Source: Fidelibacterota bacterium
GTDB lineage: Bacteria; Pseudomonadota; Alphaproteobacteria; Rhodospirillales; Rhodospirillaceae
Direction: 5' to 3'
Assembly (NCBI GenBank): GCA_947476275.1
Contig: CANJPQ010000019.1
Coordinates: 29,530 to 93,529, forward strand
Length of the DNA stretch: 64,000 bases
In this document: one piece after another, positions 9,751 to 18,940 of the stretch
How positions within the stretch are numbered: position 1 is the stretch's first letter
Layout: each line of letters starts with the position of its first letter
The notes under the pieces: generated by a model
Seen by the model: the letters and a program-made list of their open reading frames with translations, nothing else
Database searches by the model: none
Told to the model about the DNA's origin: nothing
Made by a program: the position numbers and the translations under genes

Positions 9751-11694
9751 ATGGCTGACCTAGCACCTGTGCCCGGCCCTGACGCCGGTTCCGTTTCCGC
9801 GTCCCCGGAAGACCAGCGGCGCACACAGCGCAACCGGCTCGCCACGCTCGCGGTGGGCGCCACGGGCGTCGTGTACGGCGACGTCGGCACCAGCCCACTT
9901 TACACCCTGCGCGAGGCCTTTGGCCTCACGGGCGGCCTTGAGGTCAATGCCGCGAATATGTTCGGGGTGCTGTCCCTGATCTTCTGGTCCGTCGCGATCG
10001 TGGTCTCGGGCAAGTATGTCACCGTGATCCTGCGCGCCGACAACCGCGGCCAGGGCGGCGTGATGGCGCTGACCGCCCTCGCCATGGAAAGCCTCGGCCC
10101 TCACGCGCGCCACCGCGGCGTGTTGCTGATCCTGGGCCTGATCGGTGCGGCGCTATTCTATGGCGACAGCCTGATCACTCCGGCCATCTCGGTCCTGAGC
10201 GCCATCGAAGGCCTGGAAGTGCCCGCACCTGGCGTTACGCCCTTTGTCGTGCCGATTGCGGTGACGGTGCTGATAGGCCTGTTCGTGATCCAGGGCGCCG
10301 GTACGGCGAAAGTGGGCGCCCTGTTCGGACCCATCATGCTGCTCTGGTTTTTCGTGCTGGGCGTTCTGGGCCTGATCCACATCGTCGACCATCCGGGGAT
10401 TCTCGCGGCGATCGATCCGCGCCACGCGATCTCCTTCTTATTCCGATACGGCCCCGGCTTTTATCTCCTCGCGCCATTGAGCGCCGTCGTGCTGGCCCTC
10501 ACCGGCGCGGAGGCACTGTACGAAGACCTTGGTCACTTCGGGGCGCGCCCGATCCGCATCGCATGGTTCGCACTCGTGATGCCGGGCCTGCTGCTCAACT
10601 ATTTCGGCCAGGGCGCCCTGTTGCTCGCCGATCCCACCGCCGTGCGCGCGCCATTCTTCCTTCTGGCACCAGAATGGGCGCTTTACCCGCTCGTGGGGCT
10701 TTCGACCTTCGCGACCATCATCGCCTCGCAGGCGGTGATCTCCGGCACTTTCTCCGTCACCAGCCAAGCGATGCAACTCGGCTTCCTGCCACGCTTGGTA
10801 TTCCGCCACACCTCGGCAACGGAGTTCGGCCAGATCTATATGCCGAACATCAACTGGATTCTGATGGTTTGCGTCGTAGGACTTGTGCTGGGATTCCAAA
10901 GCTCGTCCCACCTCGCGCACGCCTATGGGATCGCGGTCACCGGAACGATGCTGGTCGGCACGATCCTGGGGTATACGGTCGCGCGGCATCATTGGGGCTG
11001 GTCGCGGGCAAAGGCGGTCCCGCTGTTCTCCCTCTTCCTGATCGTGGACTTGGCGTTTTTCATCGCCTGTTCGACAAAAGTCGCAGCCGGCGGGTGGGTG
11101 CCGCTCCTCGTCGCGGCGGCCACCTTCGTCCTGATCCAGGCCTGGCGTGAAGGCCGCGCGGAAATGTCGCGCTATCAGGAGGAAGGCGCCATATCGCTGT
11201 CGTCATTCCTCTCGCGACTGACCGCCAACCGCGCGCCGCGCGTCGCCGGTACCGCAATCTTCATGAGCGCGTCTTCGACCAGCGTCCCGTCGGCCCTATT
11301 GCACAACCTCAAGCACAACAAAGTGCTCCATGAGCGCGTGGTTCTGCTGACGGTGCTTACGGAATCCGTACCGACTGTGCCGGAGAACGAGCGGATAGCC
11401 GTGGAGACTTTCCCGCATGCGTTCTACCGCGTGGTCGCACGTTACGGATTCATGGAATCGCCCGACGTCCCGCGCATCCTCGACGCCTGCGCTGCCCGCG
11501 GACTTGCCTTCAACATGATGGAAACCTCGTTCTTCCTGGGCCGAGACACCCTTGTGGCCGCGAGCAAATCGCGCATGCCGCTATGGCGGGAGCGCATCTT
11601 CTTCTGGCTGTGGCGCAATGCCTCCAGCGCCGCGATGTTTTTCCGCATTCCACCCAATCGCGTCATCGAACTGGGCAGCCAGGTCGAGATTTAG
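9751..11694 (+). CDS. kup: Low-affinity potassium uptake protein Kup
   Basis: A 647-residue KUP/HAK/KT family K+:H+ symporter. The hallmark GVVYGDVGTSPLYTLREAF is at residues 35-53, and GDSLITPAISVLSA and ALTGAEALYEDLGHFG follow as expected. About 12 transmembrane helices span residues 35-460. A cytoplasmic C-terminal domain of about 170 residues contains MSASSTSVPSALLHNLKHNK and ends RVIELGSQVEI. Length and motif order are normal for bacterial Kup. No K+ sensing site was identified upstream. Confidence 0.96.
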   Translation: MADLAPVPGPDAGSVSASPEDQRRTQRNRLATLAVGATGVVYGDVGTSPLYTLREAFGLTGGLEVNAANMFGVLSLIFWSVAIVVSGKYVTVILRADNRGQGGVMALTALAMESLGPHARHRGVLLILGLIGAALFYGDSLITPAISVLSAIEGLEVPAPGVTPFVVPIAVTVLIGLFVIQGAGTAKVGALFGPIMLLWFFVLGVLGLIHIVDHPGILAAIDPRHAISFLFRYGPGFYLLAPLSAVVLALTGAEALYEDLGHFGARPIRIAWFALVMPGLLLNYFGQGALLLADPTAVRAPFFLLAPEWALYPLVGLSTFATIIASQAVISGTFSVTSQAMQLGFLPRLVFRHTSATEFGQIYMPNINWILMVCVVGLVLGFQSSSHLAHAYGIAVTGTMLVGTILGYTVARHHWGWSRAKAVPLFSLFLIVDLAFFIACSTKVAAGGWVPLLVAAATFVLIQAWREGRAEMSRYQEEGAISLSSFLSRLTANRAPRVAGTAIFMSASSTSVPSALLHNLKHNKVLHERVVLLTVLTESVPTVPENERIAVETFPHAFYRVVARYGFMESPDVPRILDACAARGLAFNMMETSFFLGRDTLVAASKSRMPLWRERIFFWLWRNASSAAMFFRIPPNRVIELGSQVEI

Positions 11695-11734
11695 GCGGCT
11701 GGCGAAGCTGCCTCGCGGCCGGTAAAGTCGGCTC

Positions 11735-13150
11735 ATGGTGGGGGCTCTCGTCATATACGCTCAACGCGCAGCGGCGCTGCTGCTGCTCGCGATGGCGTTG
11801 GCGGCTTGTCAGGCGCCGCCGTCGGAGGATCGGCTGAAAGCCGATCTCGAGGCGATCCTGGCCGACGCGCCGCCCGGCCTGCTTGCCGTGCAGGATGTGA
11901 CACTCGACAGCGTCGAACGCGTCGGCTCCCAACGCGCAGTGTCCTTCGTCACCCATCTGCGGATCAACCGAGACCATGCCTTCAACGCGTGGGATCAATT
12001 CAATGCACCAACGCTCGCGCGTATGCTCGGCGCCAATGCAGCCGAGGTACGCGGCATCAATGCACGCCTGAACAGCATCGGCGATATCCTCACCGTGCCT
12101 GGCCGCGCAGTCTACGAACCGGCGCAAAAGGGCGAAGGGTGGGTGCTGACGCGCCTCGGCCCGCCGCGGCCGACCGATCTCAAGCGCCAGCGGATCCGCG
12201 AGCAGGCGTGGGACGTGGCGCAGATGCTGCTGAGGGCGCCCGAGACCTGGCGCACAGTGCAGGACAATTTGGCCTTGGCGATCAGCCGTAGCCGTGGGCA
12301 ACTCGCGCGGTTACGCGGCGGCTATGCGCTCGCCGGCGGACCGGTGGGGAGCGACGGCTGGTCAATCATTGAAGCGCTGCGGCGCAACGACGAACCGCGG
12401 CGGCCGGTTGTCAATCTCGCCACGACGGACGATGCCGGACTTCTCAGCATGCTGCGCGACGGCGCGGCCACTGCGGCGATCCTGGACAGCGACCGGATCG
12501 CGACCGCGGAGATCGCGAACCTGCGCGCGGTCGCCGCGTTGTATCCCAAGCCGGTGCATGTGCTGGTACCGGCGAACTCCACCGTGGCCTCGATCGCGGA
12601 CTTGCGCGGCAAGCGCATCGGACTCAGCAACGTGCCGAGCCGCGCCGGCGAGAACGTGCTGCGAGCGCATCGCGTTTCCGCGGCAACCCTCGCCGCCCTG
12701 GTGCCACTGAGTCTGTCCGAGGCTCTCGATGGTCTGGGTGCAGATCGCCTCGACGCGCTGGTGGTCGCGACGCGCGCGCCCGACGACCGCATCGCGGCGG
12801 CCATTGGCGCCAATTCTTTCCGCCTGCTGAGCCTGGACAGCGATGCCATTGCACTCCTGACAACCGGCGAAGACCGCTATGTCGCAGTGAAGATCCCCGG
12901 GCGCATCTATGCGGGCCAGCTCAATCCGGTGACGACAATCGCCGTCATCGCAACCCTGATCGCGCCGCAGACCGTGCCACCGGACGAAATCTCCTCACTG
13001 GCGAAGAGTCTATTCGGCCCGGTCGACTATCTCGGCACCGGAAGCGTCGCCGGCGCTCTCATCAGCACCGCAACCGCGCAGCAGGGATTGAACCTTCCGC
13101 TTCACTCCGGCGCGGATGCTTACTTCCACACGCTTGCGGGCGCGCGCTAA
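11735..13150 (+). CDS. TAXI-family TRAP transporter substrate-binding-like lipoprotein
   Basis: A 471-residue lipoprotein with signal peptide and lipobox LAAC (Cys24-25 region, MALAACQAPPSED). The N-terminal half (to about 200) is helical and unassigned, starting DRLKADLEAILADAPPG. The C-terminal half matches the second lobe of TAXI/TctC-like periplasmic binding proteins: IADLRGKRIGLSNVPSRAG, FRLLSLD, then GRIYAGQLNPVTTIAVIATLIAP. No TRAP membrane subunits (DctQM) are next to it, so it may serve a distant permease or have a sensory role. Its stop overlaps that of the convergent phospholipase D gene in CTAA (13147-13150). Confidence 0.8.
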   Translation: MVGALVIYAQRAAALLLLAMALAACQAPPSEDRLKADLEAILADAPPGLLAVQDVTLDSVERVGSQRAVSFVTHLRINRDHAFNAWDQFNAPTLARMLGANAAEVRGINARLNSIGDILTVPGRAVYEPAQKGEGWVLTRLGPPRPTDLKRQRIREQAWDVAQMLLRAPETWRTVQDNLALAISRSRGQLARLRGGYALAGGPVGSDGWSIIEALRRNDEPRRPVVNLATTDDAGLLSMLRDGAATAAILDSDRIATAEIANLRAVAALYPKPVHVLVPANSTVASIADLRGKRIGLSNVPSRAGENVLRAHRVSAATLAALVPLSLSEALDGLGADRLDALVVATRAPDDRIAAAIGANSFRLLSLDSDAIALLTTGEDRYVAVKIPGRIYAGQLNPVTTIAVIATLIAPQTVPPDEISSLAKSLFGPVDYLGTGSVAGALISTATAQQGLNLPLHSGADAYFHTLAGAR

Positions 13151-14559
13151 AGCAACTTTTCCCCGAAACGCGCGAAGAATTCATATATGCGCTGTTTCCA
13201 AGGGCGCTTTCGCCATTCGTCACGCGCAATCTCCAGTGCCGAGGCGCTGTCTTCCAGGAACAGCTTCTCCATCGCATCCGCCGTGTCCGTGCCGAGCACG
13301 ACGGCATCGACCTCGTCGTTGAACAAGACGCTGCGGTGATCGAGGTTGGATGAGCCGACGGCGGTCCAAACGCCGTCGATGGTCACCGCCTTGGTGTGCT
13401 GAATATAGTCGCGCACTTCGTAGATCTTTACGCCGGCGCGCAGAAACGAGCTGTAGTACGACCGCTGCGCCGCCACGGCGATACTCGCATCACTCTTGCC
13501 CGGCAGCAGCAAGCGCACATCGACCCCGCGCCGCGCCGCTTGACGCAAGCCGCGTCGGAGGGCGCGGGGGGGAACGAAATAGGCGGCCATGACGTAGATC
13601 TTCTTGTCAGCGTTGCGGATCGCCGACAGGAACGTCACGTAGTAACGCGGCATGTGGTGGTCCGGCGTGCTGCCGATAATGCGTACAACTTCCGTTCCGG
13701 ACTCTTCCATCGGTGGATGGAAGTTCGCATGACTCAGCGGCGGGCCGTGCTGGGCGGCCCACTGCTTCAGAAACAGAGTCTGCAATTGCCTGACAGCCGG
13801 CCCGGTGATCTCCAGGTCCGTATCGCGCCAACTGTCTGCGGCCTCTGCCGTGACACGGCCTCCTGCGCCGCCGCCCTGCCCCGACTTGCCGACGCCGCGC
13901 CCGCCGGTGCTGATGTACGTCGTGCTCAGGTTGATCCCGCCGACAATGCCGATGCGACCGTCCGCGATCAGGATCTTGCGATGGTCGCGATCGTTCGGCT
14001 TGTAGCGATGCTTGGCTTTTAGCGGATTGATCGGATTGAACGACAGAAGTTTCACGGCGCCTGCCGCAAGCTTCTCGAAGAAGGCATCCGGCGTGTTGCC
14101 GCAGCCAAAGCTGTCGTAGATCACGTGGACCGCCACGCCCGCGCGTGCCTTCGAGACTAACAGGTCCGACAGACGCATGCCGTCGCTCTCGATATCCTCG
14201 AGGATGTAATACTCGAGGTGGACATGGTCCTTGGCGGCCGTGATCGCCGCGAACATGGCGCGGAAGGTCTCTTCGCCGTCGCGCAGCAGCCGGGTCTTGT
14301 TCCCCGCGACAAGGGGCGTTTCGGCAATCGCCTGTTCAATTGCGAAATGACGTTCCATCGCGCTGATGGCCGCCGGGTCGAGGCCCGCACGGCGGAGCAC
14401 CTTGCGGCTCTTGCGCATGGACAAGGGTCCGCGCACGCCCATGATGCGCGTGAGGCGCGCGACGTGACTGTTCAGGAAACGTTCGAAATCAGGGACGATC
14501 GATACACCCACGATACAAGCTGCCCGGTCCGGGTGGGTCATAAACGCACGGTTCGGCAA
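13147..14559 (-). CDS. Cardiolipin synthase-like phospholipase D family protein
   Basis: A 470-residue protein with two HKD motifs, the hallmark of the PLD superfamily: DHRKILIADGRIGIVGG near residue 195 and QHTKAVTIDGVWTAVGSSN near residue 405. Each gives H-x-K-x4-D. The pattern HLEYYILEDIESDG before the first motif is typical of bacterial cardiolipin synthases, which join two phosphatidylglycerols (or PG and PE) at the inner membrane. No N-terminal transmembrane hairpin is visible, so it resembles ClsB/ClsC more than ClsA. A Gly-rich insert (GGRGVGKSGQGGGAGG) interrupts the first domain. A 10-bp palindrome lies just upstream at 14589-14610. Confidence 0.86.
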   Translation of the reverse strand: MPNRAFMTHPDRAACIVGVSIVPDFERFLNSHVARLTRIMGVRGPLSMRKSRKVLRRAGLDPAAISAMERHFAIEQAIAETPLVAGNKTRLLRDGEETFRAMFAAITAAKDHVHLEYYILEDIESDGMRLSDLLVSKARAGVAVHVIYDSFGCGNTPDAFFEKLAAGAVKLLSFNPINPLKAKHRYKPNDRDHRKILIADGRIGIVGGINLSTTYISTGGRGVGKSGQGGGAGGRVTAEAADSWRDTDLEITGPAVRQLQTLFLKQWAAQHGPPLSHANFHPPMEESGTEVVRIIGSTPDHHMPRYYVTFLSAIRNADKKIYVMAAYFVPPRALRRGLRQAARRGVDVRLLLPGKSDASIAVAAQRSYYSSFLRAGVKIYEVRDYIQHTKAVTIDGVWTAVGSSNLDHRSVLFNDEVDAVVLGTDTADAMEKLFLEDSASALEIARDEWRKRPWKQRIYEFFARFGEKLL

Positions 14560-14588
14560 GTCGGCTACACATTAACGGGAGCGAGTCA

Positions 14589-14618
14589 TTTCCGCGTAAA
14601 TACGCGGAAAATACGCGG
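14589..14618. repeat. 10-bp palindrome with a third half-site upstream of the phospholipase D gene
   Basis: TTTCCGCGTA (14589-14598), a 2-base gap, then TACGCGGAAA (14601-14610) form a perfect inverted repeat. A further direct copy of ATACGCGG follows at 14611-14618. It lies 30-60 bases upstream of the minus-strand start codon at 14559, where an operator would be expected. No matching regulator was identified. Confidence 0.55.
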
Positions 14619-14712
14619 GGAAAACCGCGATCTCAGGGGCCATCGCTGCAAAATAGAACAAACAAGGAACATAGCGCGCCGAAGCGCCGGCGTCAAAGGT
14701 CACGGTGTGTGC

Positions 14713-14752
14713 AAAAAGAAGCGCGCGGCTCCGGAAATCCGAAGCCGCGCGC
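14713..14752 (-). terminator. Intrinsic terminator of the TonB-dependent receptor gene
   Basis: A 14-bp stem, 14721-14734 with 14739-14752, has one mismatch and an AAAT loop. On the minus strand it is followed by CTTCTTTTT (14713-14721 region). It lies 20 bases after the receptor stop codon at 14773, so it ends that minus-strand transcript. Confidence 0.88.
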
Positions 14753-14772
14753 GGTTTGAAGCCTAACGGTCT

Positions 14773-17139
14773 TTAGAACGTGTAGCTGGCCTTTGCCCCG
14801 AACACCCGCTTCTCCGGCAAGCCGTAGCGGATTTCCTGGCCGGTCGCAGGCGTGAACAGCGCCTCAGGCCCGAGCGTGGCGGCAACCGCCGCCTTATCGC
14901 GGGTGAGGTTCTTCCCGTAGACCTCGAGCGTCAGGCTGTCGCGCTTGATGCCGAGATGTGCGTTCACGTTGTCCTTGGACCCCAGGACGGCGACGTTGGC
15001 GTATTCGATAAACATCGACCCGCGATGGGTGTAGTCGATGCGCGCGAACCAATCCCAGTCGCCGGTCAAGTGGTCGTCGTATTGTCCCGCGAGCGACCAC
15101 TGGTACTTCGGCGCCTGCGGCAAGCGATTGCCAACGCCATTGGCCGTGCCCTTGATGGTCAAGCAATCGGCGCAGGTGAAGACCTTGATCTTGGAATCGG
15201 CGTAACCGAAGGTGCCGGAGACCATGAACTTTTCGGTCACCTGGAACTCAGCTTCGAATTCCGCGCCTTTCATGTCGACCGATCCCACGTTTGAGACGGC
15301 CGTCAGCTGGTTCACGCCGCCGGTCGGCAATGTGAAGATCAGGTTCACAGGCACCTGACCGTTACGCCATAATTCCTTGTAGAGGGCGATGCGGGTCCGC
15401 GCGCGGTTATCGAGCCAGCTGGACTTCAAGCCGATCTCGAAGTTGTCGAGTTTCTCTTCCTTGTACGGAATACCCGCGACGCCGAGGGCTGCAAACTGCG
15501 AAATGATCGACGCGGGCTGGACTGACAGTCCGACGTTGAACCCGCCCGGGCGATAACCGCGCGACCAGAGCGCATAGGCCGTGGAGTTGGCCGCGTACTT
15601 GTAGTCGATCGTGACGCGCGGCGAGAAGCTCTTATAGGTTGCTTTGAAGATGGGACCCGGCGCCGATGCACCGACCGAGTTCGTGAGCGCTTGCTGCTCG
15701 ATCCTGTCCCACTGGTAGCGCGCCTCGCCTCCGATCGTCAGGTCCGGCAAGATGTCGAAGTAGACGCCGCCGAAGAACGCCGGCGTGGCGAACTGCGAGC
15801 GTGTCGTGCTCGACAGCACGAGCGTACCGAGCGGCGTATCGCCGTAAACGCCCGCGCCGCCTGGATTCTTGAACTTGTAGATGTTGGCGCCGACCTGGGC
15901 GCGCAGCCGGTTTTCCTGGGGCGAACTCACCCGGAATTCCTGGCTCCAGTCGGAGCTCTTGCCCTGCACCATCACGAGCCAAAGGATGTTCGCCCGCGTA
16001 TCGGCGCCGGGCGGGGCGAAGGTGTTGGGGCGGTTCTGACCGTCACGGAACGACAGGTTCGAGACCTGCGCGCTCTTTTCCCAGTGATAGGCGGTAAGCG
16101 AATTGAACGACCAGCCGCTGGGCAGCTTGTATTCCATCACGACATCGCCGTGAATCGCGTCGCGCTTCAAGCCGCCGTGTTGCAGATAGTGCGGATCGAA
16201 TGCGGTCGGGAAACCTTTGACGTTGTCGTTCAGAATGGCGCGCGCGCGCGCATCGAACGCCCATTGGCCCGAGATGTATTGCCGCGGGAAAGCGTTGTAT
16301 TCCGGGATCGTGCCGCAATACCAAAGCCCGCCGTTGCGCGTGCCGCCCAGATTGCAGTTCATGTCCGCGGGCGGCTTCATCGCCATCTGCGCCGGCGGGC
16401 CGTCATCGTCGCGGAACCAGGTGAAGTAGCCCTTCACCTTGAAGGCGTCGCTGGGCTGCAACACAAACTGGCCAGCGACCGAACGCGTGGACTGTTCGCC
16501 CAGCATCATGCTGGTATCGGCGGCGTTCTTGTATTGGCCGCCCTTGAACATGTCGTGGACGGTGACGCGGAAGGCGAGCTTATCTTGCACAAGAGGTGCT
16601 TCGGCGCTCAGGCTCAAGTCATGGGAGTTGTAGCTGCTGTATTCCGCTTTGACGCGGGCGTGGAATGCAGACAGCGACGGGTCCTTGGTGATAAAGTTGA
16701 TGGCGCCGGAGAACGTCGCGCGGCCGAAATAGGCGCTCTGCGGGCCCTTCAGCACTTCGACCCGGGCAACATCTTCAAGTTCCGGCGTCGATGCACCGTT
16801 CAACGGCGCACCGTCGACGAAGATCAAACCCGGCGCGATGGAGAAGCCGCGCACCACGATGGTCTTGCCCGAACGGTCGTTGCGGCCGGAGCCGCCGCCA
16901 GTCTGGTTGACGGCGAAGAGGCCCGGCGTGACCGCGGAGAGATCGGTGAGGTTCTTGATGCCGCTCGCCTCGATGTCCTTGGACGTGAAGGCGGTGATGG
17001 CAAGAGGAACCTGCATCAGGCTTTCCTCCTGTTTTCTGGCCGTGACGACGATTTCCTCGAGCCCCTGGGCGGCAGCGATGCCCGGCAAGGCGATCGCAGC
17101 AACAATGGTCGTCGCAAGCAGTTTAACGCGCAGCTTCAT
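14773..17139 (-). CDS. TonB-dependent outer-membrane receptor
   Basis: A 788-residue receptor with a signal peptide ending GIAAAQ. A TonB-box-like segment (LEEIVVTARKQEES) follows at about 28-40. The plug domain has VRGFSIAPGLIFVDGAPLNG, then VEVLKGPQSAYFGRATFSGAINFITKDP at about 135-160. A beta-barrel follows and ends in a terminal Phe (ASYTF), the outer-membrane sorting signal. The style is that of the large Sphingomonad/Caulobacter-type receptors for carbohydrates, aromatic compounds or small organics rather than classic siderophores. The ligand is unknown. The divergent neighbours are an exported hydrolase and an exported VOC protein, which may process the imported compound. Confidence 0.93.
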   Translation of the reverse strand: MKLRVKLLATTIVAAIALPGIAAAQGLEEIVVTARKQEESLMQVPLAITAFTSKDIEASGIKNLTDLSAVTPGLFAVNQTGGGSGRNDRSGKTIVVRGFSIAPGLIFVDGAPLNGASTPELEDVARVEVLKGPQSAYFGRATFSGAINFITKDPSLSAFHARVKAEYSSYNSHDLSLSAEAPLVQDKLAFRVTVHDMFKGGQYKNAADTSMMLGEQSTRSVAGQFVLQPSDAFKVKGYFTWFRDDDGPPAQMAMKPPADMNCNLGGTRNGGLWYCGTIPEYNAFPRQYISGQWAFDARARAILNDNVKGFPTAFDPHYLQHGGLKRDAIHGDVVMEYKLPSGWSFNSLTAYHWEKSAQVSNLSFRDGQNRPNTFAPPGADTRANILWLVMVQGKSSDWSQEFRVSSPQENRLRAQVGANIYKFKNPGGAGVYGDTPLGTLVLSSTTRSQFATPAFFGGVYFDILPDLTIGGEARYQWDRIEQQALTNSVGASAPGPIFKATYKSFSPRVTIDYKYAANSTAYALWSRGYRPGGFNVGLSVQPASIISQFAALGVAGIPYKEEKLDNFEIGLKSSWLDNRARTRIALYKELWRNGQVPVNLIFTLPTGGVNQLTAVSNVGSVDMKGAEFEAEFQVTEKFMVSGTFGYADSKIKVFTCADCLTIKGTANGVGNRLPQAPKYQWSLAGQYDDHLTGDWDWFARIDYTHRGSMFIEYANVAVLGSKDNVNAHLGIKRDSLTLEVYGKNLTRDKAAVAATLGPEALFTPATGQEIRYGLPEKRVFGAKASYTF

Positions 17140-17388
17140 GGTTGAACTCCCCCGGATTGGATGTCTTAGACCCTCGCAAAAAGCAGCTTTTAGCCCCTCG
17201 CCCGCATCACGGGCCTGACGAGCCTATCAGATTGGAACCCCAGGAAAACCTATTCGCGCCGCACATCTCACCCAATGACATGGCGCAGGGGCTTCACGGA
17301 CGCCGAACCGCGGGCACATGTCCCGTTTCCGTTTGCGGGCTTTGGAGAAGTGCTAGCCTGAGCGCGAATGCACATAACCGGAGGCCAC

Positions 17389-18288
17389 ATGCCCGCTCCT
17401 TCTCGCCGCACCTTTGCCCTTGCGACCGCAGCTGCTGCCGTGACCGCTCCGGCGTTCTCTGCTCCCGCCTTGGCCCAGGCGCCGAAGGGGCCGTGGACGG
17501 AAGAAGGCACGGTGCAACGGGGTGGAACAAAGATTCACTACGTTGGCATCGGCAGCGGGCCCCCGGTGATCCTGTTGCACAAACTCGGCGGCTGGGTGGC
17601 CGACTGGCGCCAGATCGCGCCGGCGCTGTCCAAGACACATCGCGTGATCGCCATCGATATGCCCGGCCACGGAGATTCCACGGTCAACGGGCCGGTGCCG
17701 TTTCTGCAAAGCCTGCAGGAGTCCGCGTCAACGATCATGGCCGCACTCGACGATATGAAGATCGACAAGTTCGACCTCATCGGCAACTCGCTCGGCGGTT
17801 GTTGTTCCGTAGTGATGGCGGCCCTGTGGCCGGACCGCGTGAAGCACCTCGTCCTGTTGAGCGTGGCCCTTGGCGGCGTGGCGACGCGTGAATCGCTCGA
17901 AGCGGCGGTTGAGCCGCCGGGCCGATGGGCCGCGGACGGCTCGCCCTTGGTGCGCCCGTTTGAGGAACTTCAGAAAATGTTCGGCGTGAACGACCCCAAG
18001 ATCAACGAAGAGCAGAACGCCAGCCGCGCCAAGGCCGGCCCGTGGGTGCGCGCTTCCGAACGCGGCGTCGGCAACGCAGGCGTTGTGAACTTCCTGCCGA
18101 AGATCACCGCGAATACGCTCCTGATCTACGGCGAGCGCGGCGCGTACCACAATTTCGAAGCGCCGGGGAAAGCGAACATCAAACGCGTGCGCTCCCTGCG
18201 CATCCCGAACTCGGGCTCATTCACACATCAGGAAAACCCTCGGGAAACCGAAAAGGTCCTCCAGGGATTCCTCGCCGAACCGGTCTGA
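17389..18288 (+). CDS. Exported alpha/beta hydrolase with Tat-type signal
   Basis: A 299-residue protein. The start is ATG 17389, directly behind CGGAGG (17379-17384). An upstream in-frame ATG at 17368 lacks a ribosome-binding site. The N-terminus SRRTFALATAAA and cleavage near ALAQ30 form a twin-arginine-like signal, so the enzyme probably acts in the periplasm. The hydrolase core has IAIDMPGHGDS, the nucleophile elbow GNSLGG (Ser134) and a late His in SGSFTHQENP (about 279). The usual acid strand reads YGERGAYHN, with Gly where Asp is normal, so the acid may come from elsewhere or activity may be altered. It is divergent from the TonB receptor. Confidence 0.85.
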   Translation: MPAPSRRTFALATAAAAVTAPAFSAPALAQAPKGPWTEEGTVQRGGTKIHYVGIGSGPPVILLHKLGGWVADWRQIAPALSKTHRVIAIDMPGHGDSTVNGPVPFLQSLQESASTIMAALDDMKIDKFDLIGNSLGGCCSVVMAALWPDRVKHLVLLSVALGGVATRESLEAAVEPPGRWAADGSPLVRPFEELQKMFGVNDPKINEEQNASRAKAGPWVRASERGVGNAGVVNFLPKITANTLLIYGERGAYHNFEAPGKANIKRVRSLRIPNSGSFTHQENPRETEKVLQGFLAEPV

Positions 18289-18358
18289 CAGTCCTCCCCA
18301 CCGCTCTCGCCGCAGCGTAGACTTCCGATCCCTTTACCGATCACGGGAGAGTCGCGCC

Positions 18359-18913
18359 ATGAAAGCTTTGCTGATCGTCGTCGGCCTTGTGTTTGCAGTA
18401 TCGAGCGCGCGCGCCGAGGCGCCTGTACCGGCCGGCTTCAAGATCACACCGATGAACCGAGCCACGATCTTCGTGCGCGACCAGGAGGCGTCGCTGAAAC
18501 TCTACCGCGATATCCTGGGCATGCGCGTGTGGTTCAACAACTTCTGGGACAATGACGGCATCAACGCCATCATGAACACCAAAGGCCTGACGCTGAAGGC
18601 CATCGCAGTTGAGTCGGGTGATTCGGTGTTCGGCAAGCTGGGTATCTATGAACTCGGCAAGGAAGCCGAGAAAGCGCCGAAGCCCGAGCAAAGCACGGTC
18701 ACCAAGACCGGCGATTTCGCGATCGTCTTCGGCACCAACGATATCGACGCGTTGACGGCGAAGATCAAGGCCGCCGGATATCCCATCGTCTCGCCGCCGG
18801 TTGTGTTAAAGGAAAATCCGGATATGGAAGTCCCGGGCCGCGAAATGATGTTCCGCGACCCGGACGGTGTGCTGGTGAACCTCGTGCAGCCGGGCGTGCC
18901 GAAAAAGAAGTAG
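18359..18913 (+). CDS. Exported VOC-fold protein
   Basis: A 184-residue protein with a cleavable signal peptide (MKALLIVVGLVFAVSSARAEA) followed by a single VOC module: MNRATIFVRDQEASLKLYRDILG, then DFAIVFGTNDIDALTAKIKAAGYPIV, ending REMMFRDPDGVLVNLVQPG. Most VOC proteins are cytoplasmic, so a secretion signal is unusual. The ribosome-binding site is CGGGAGAG before ATG 18359. It lies about 70 bases after the exported hydrolase and is probably co-transcribed, so the two may process the same periplasmic compound. Confidence 0.83.
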   Translation: MKALLIVVGLVFAVSSARAEAPVPAGFKITPMNRATIFVRDQEASLKLYRDILGMRVWFNNFWDNDGINAIMNTKGLTLKAIAVESGDSVFGKLGIYELGKEAEKAPKPEQSTVTKTGDFAIVFGTNDIDALTAKIKAAGYPIVSPPVVLKENPDMEVPGREMMFRDPDGVLVNLVQPGVPKKK

Positions 18914-18940
18914 CGGAAGATTGTAGTAGCGGAGCGGACA

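Noticed and set aside
15691..17145. 484-codon plus-strand frame
   Set aside because: Antisense to the TonB receptor, whose signal peptide, plug and terminal Phe are all clear.
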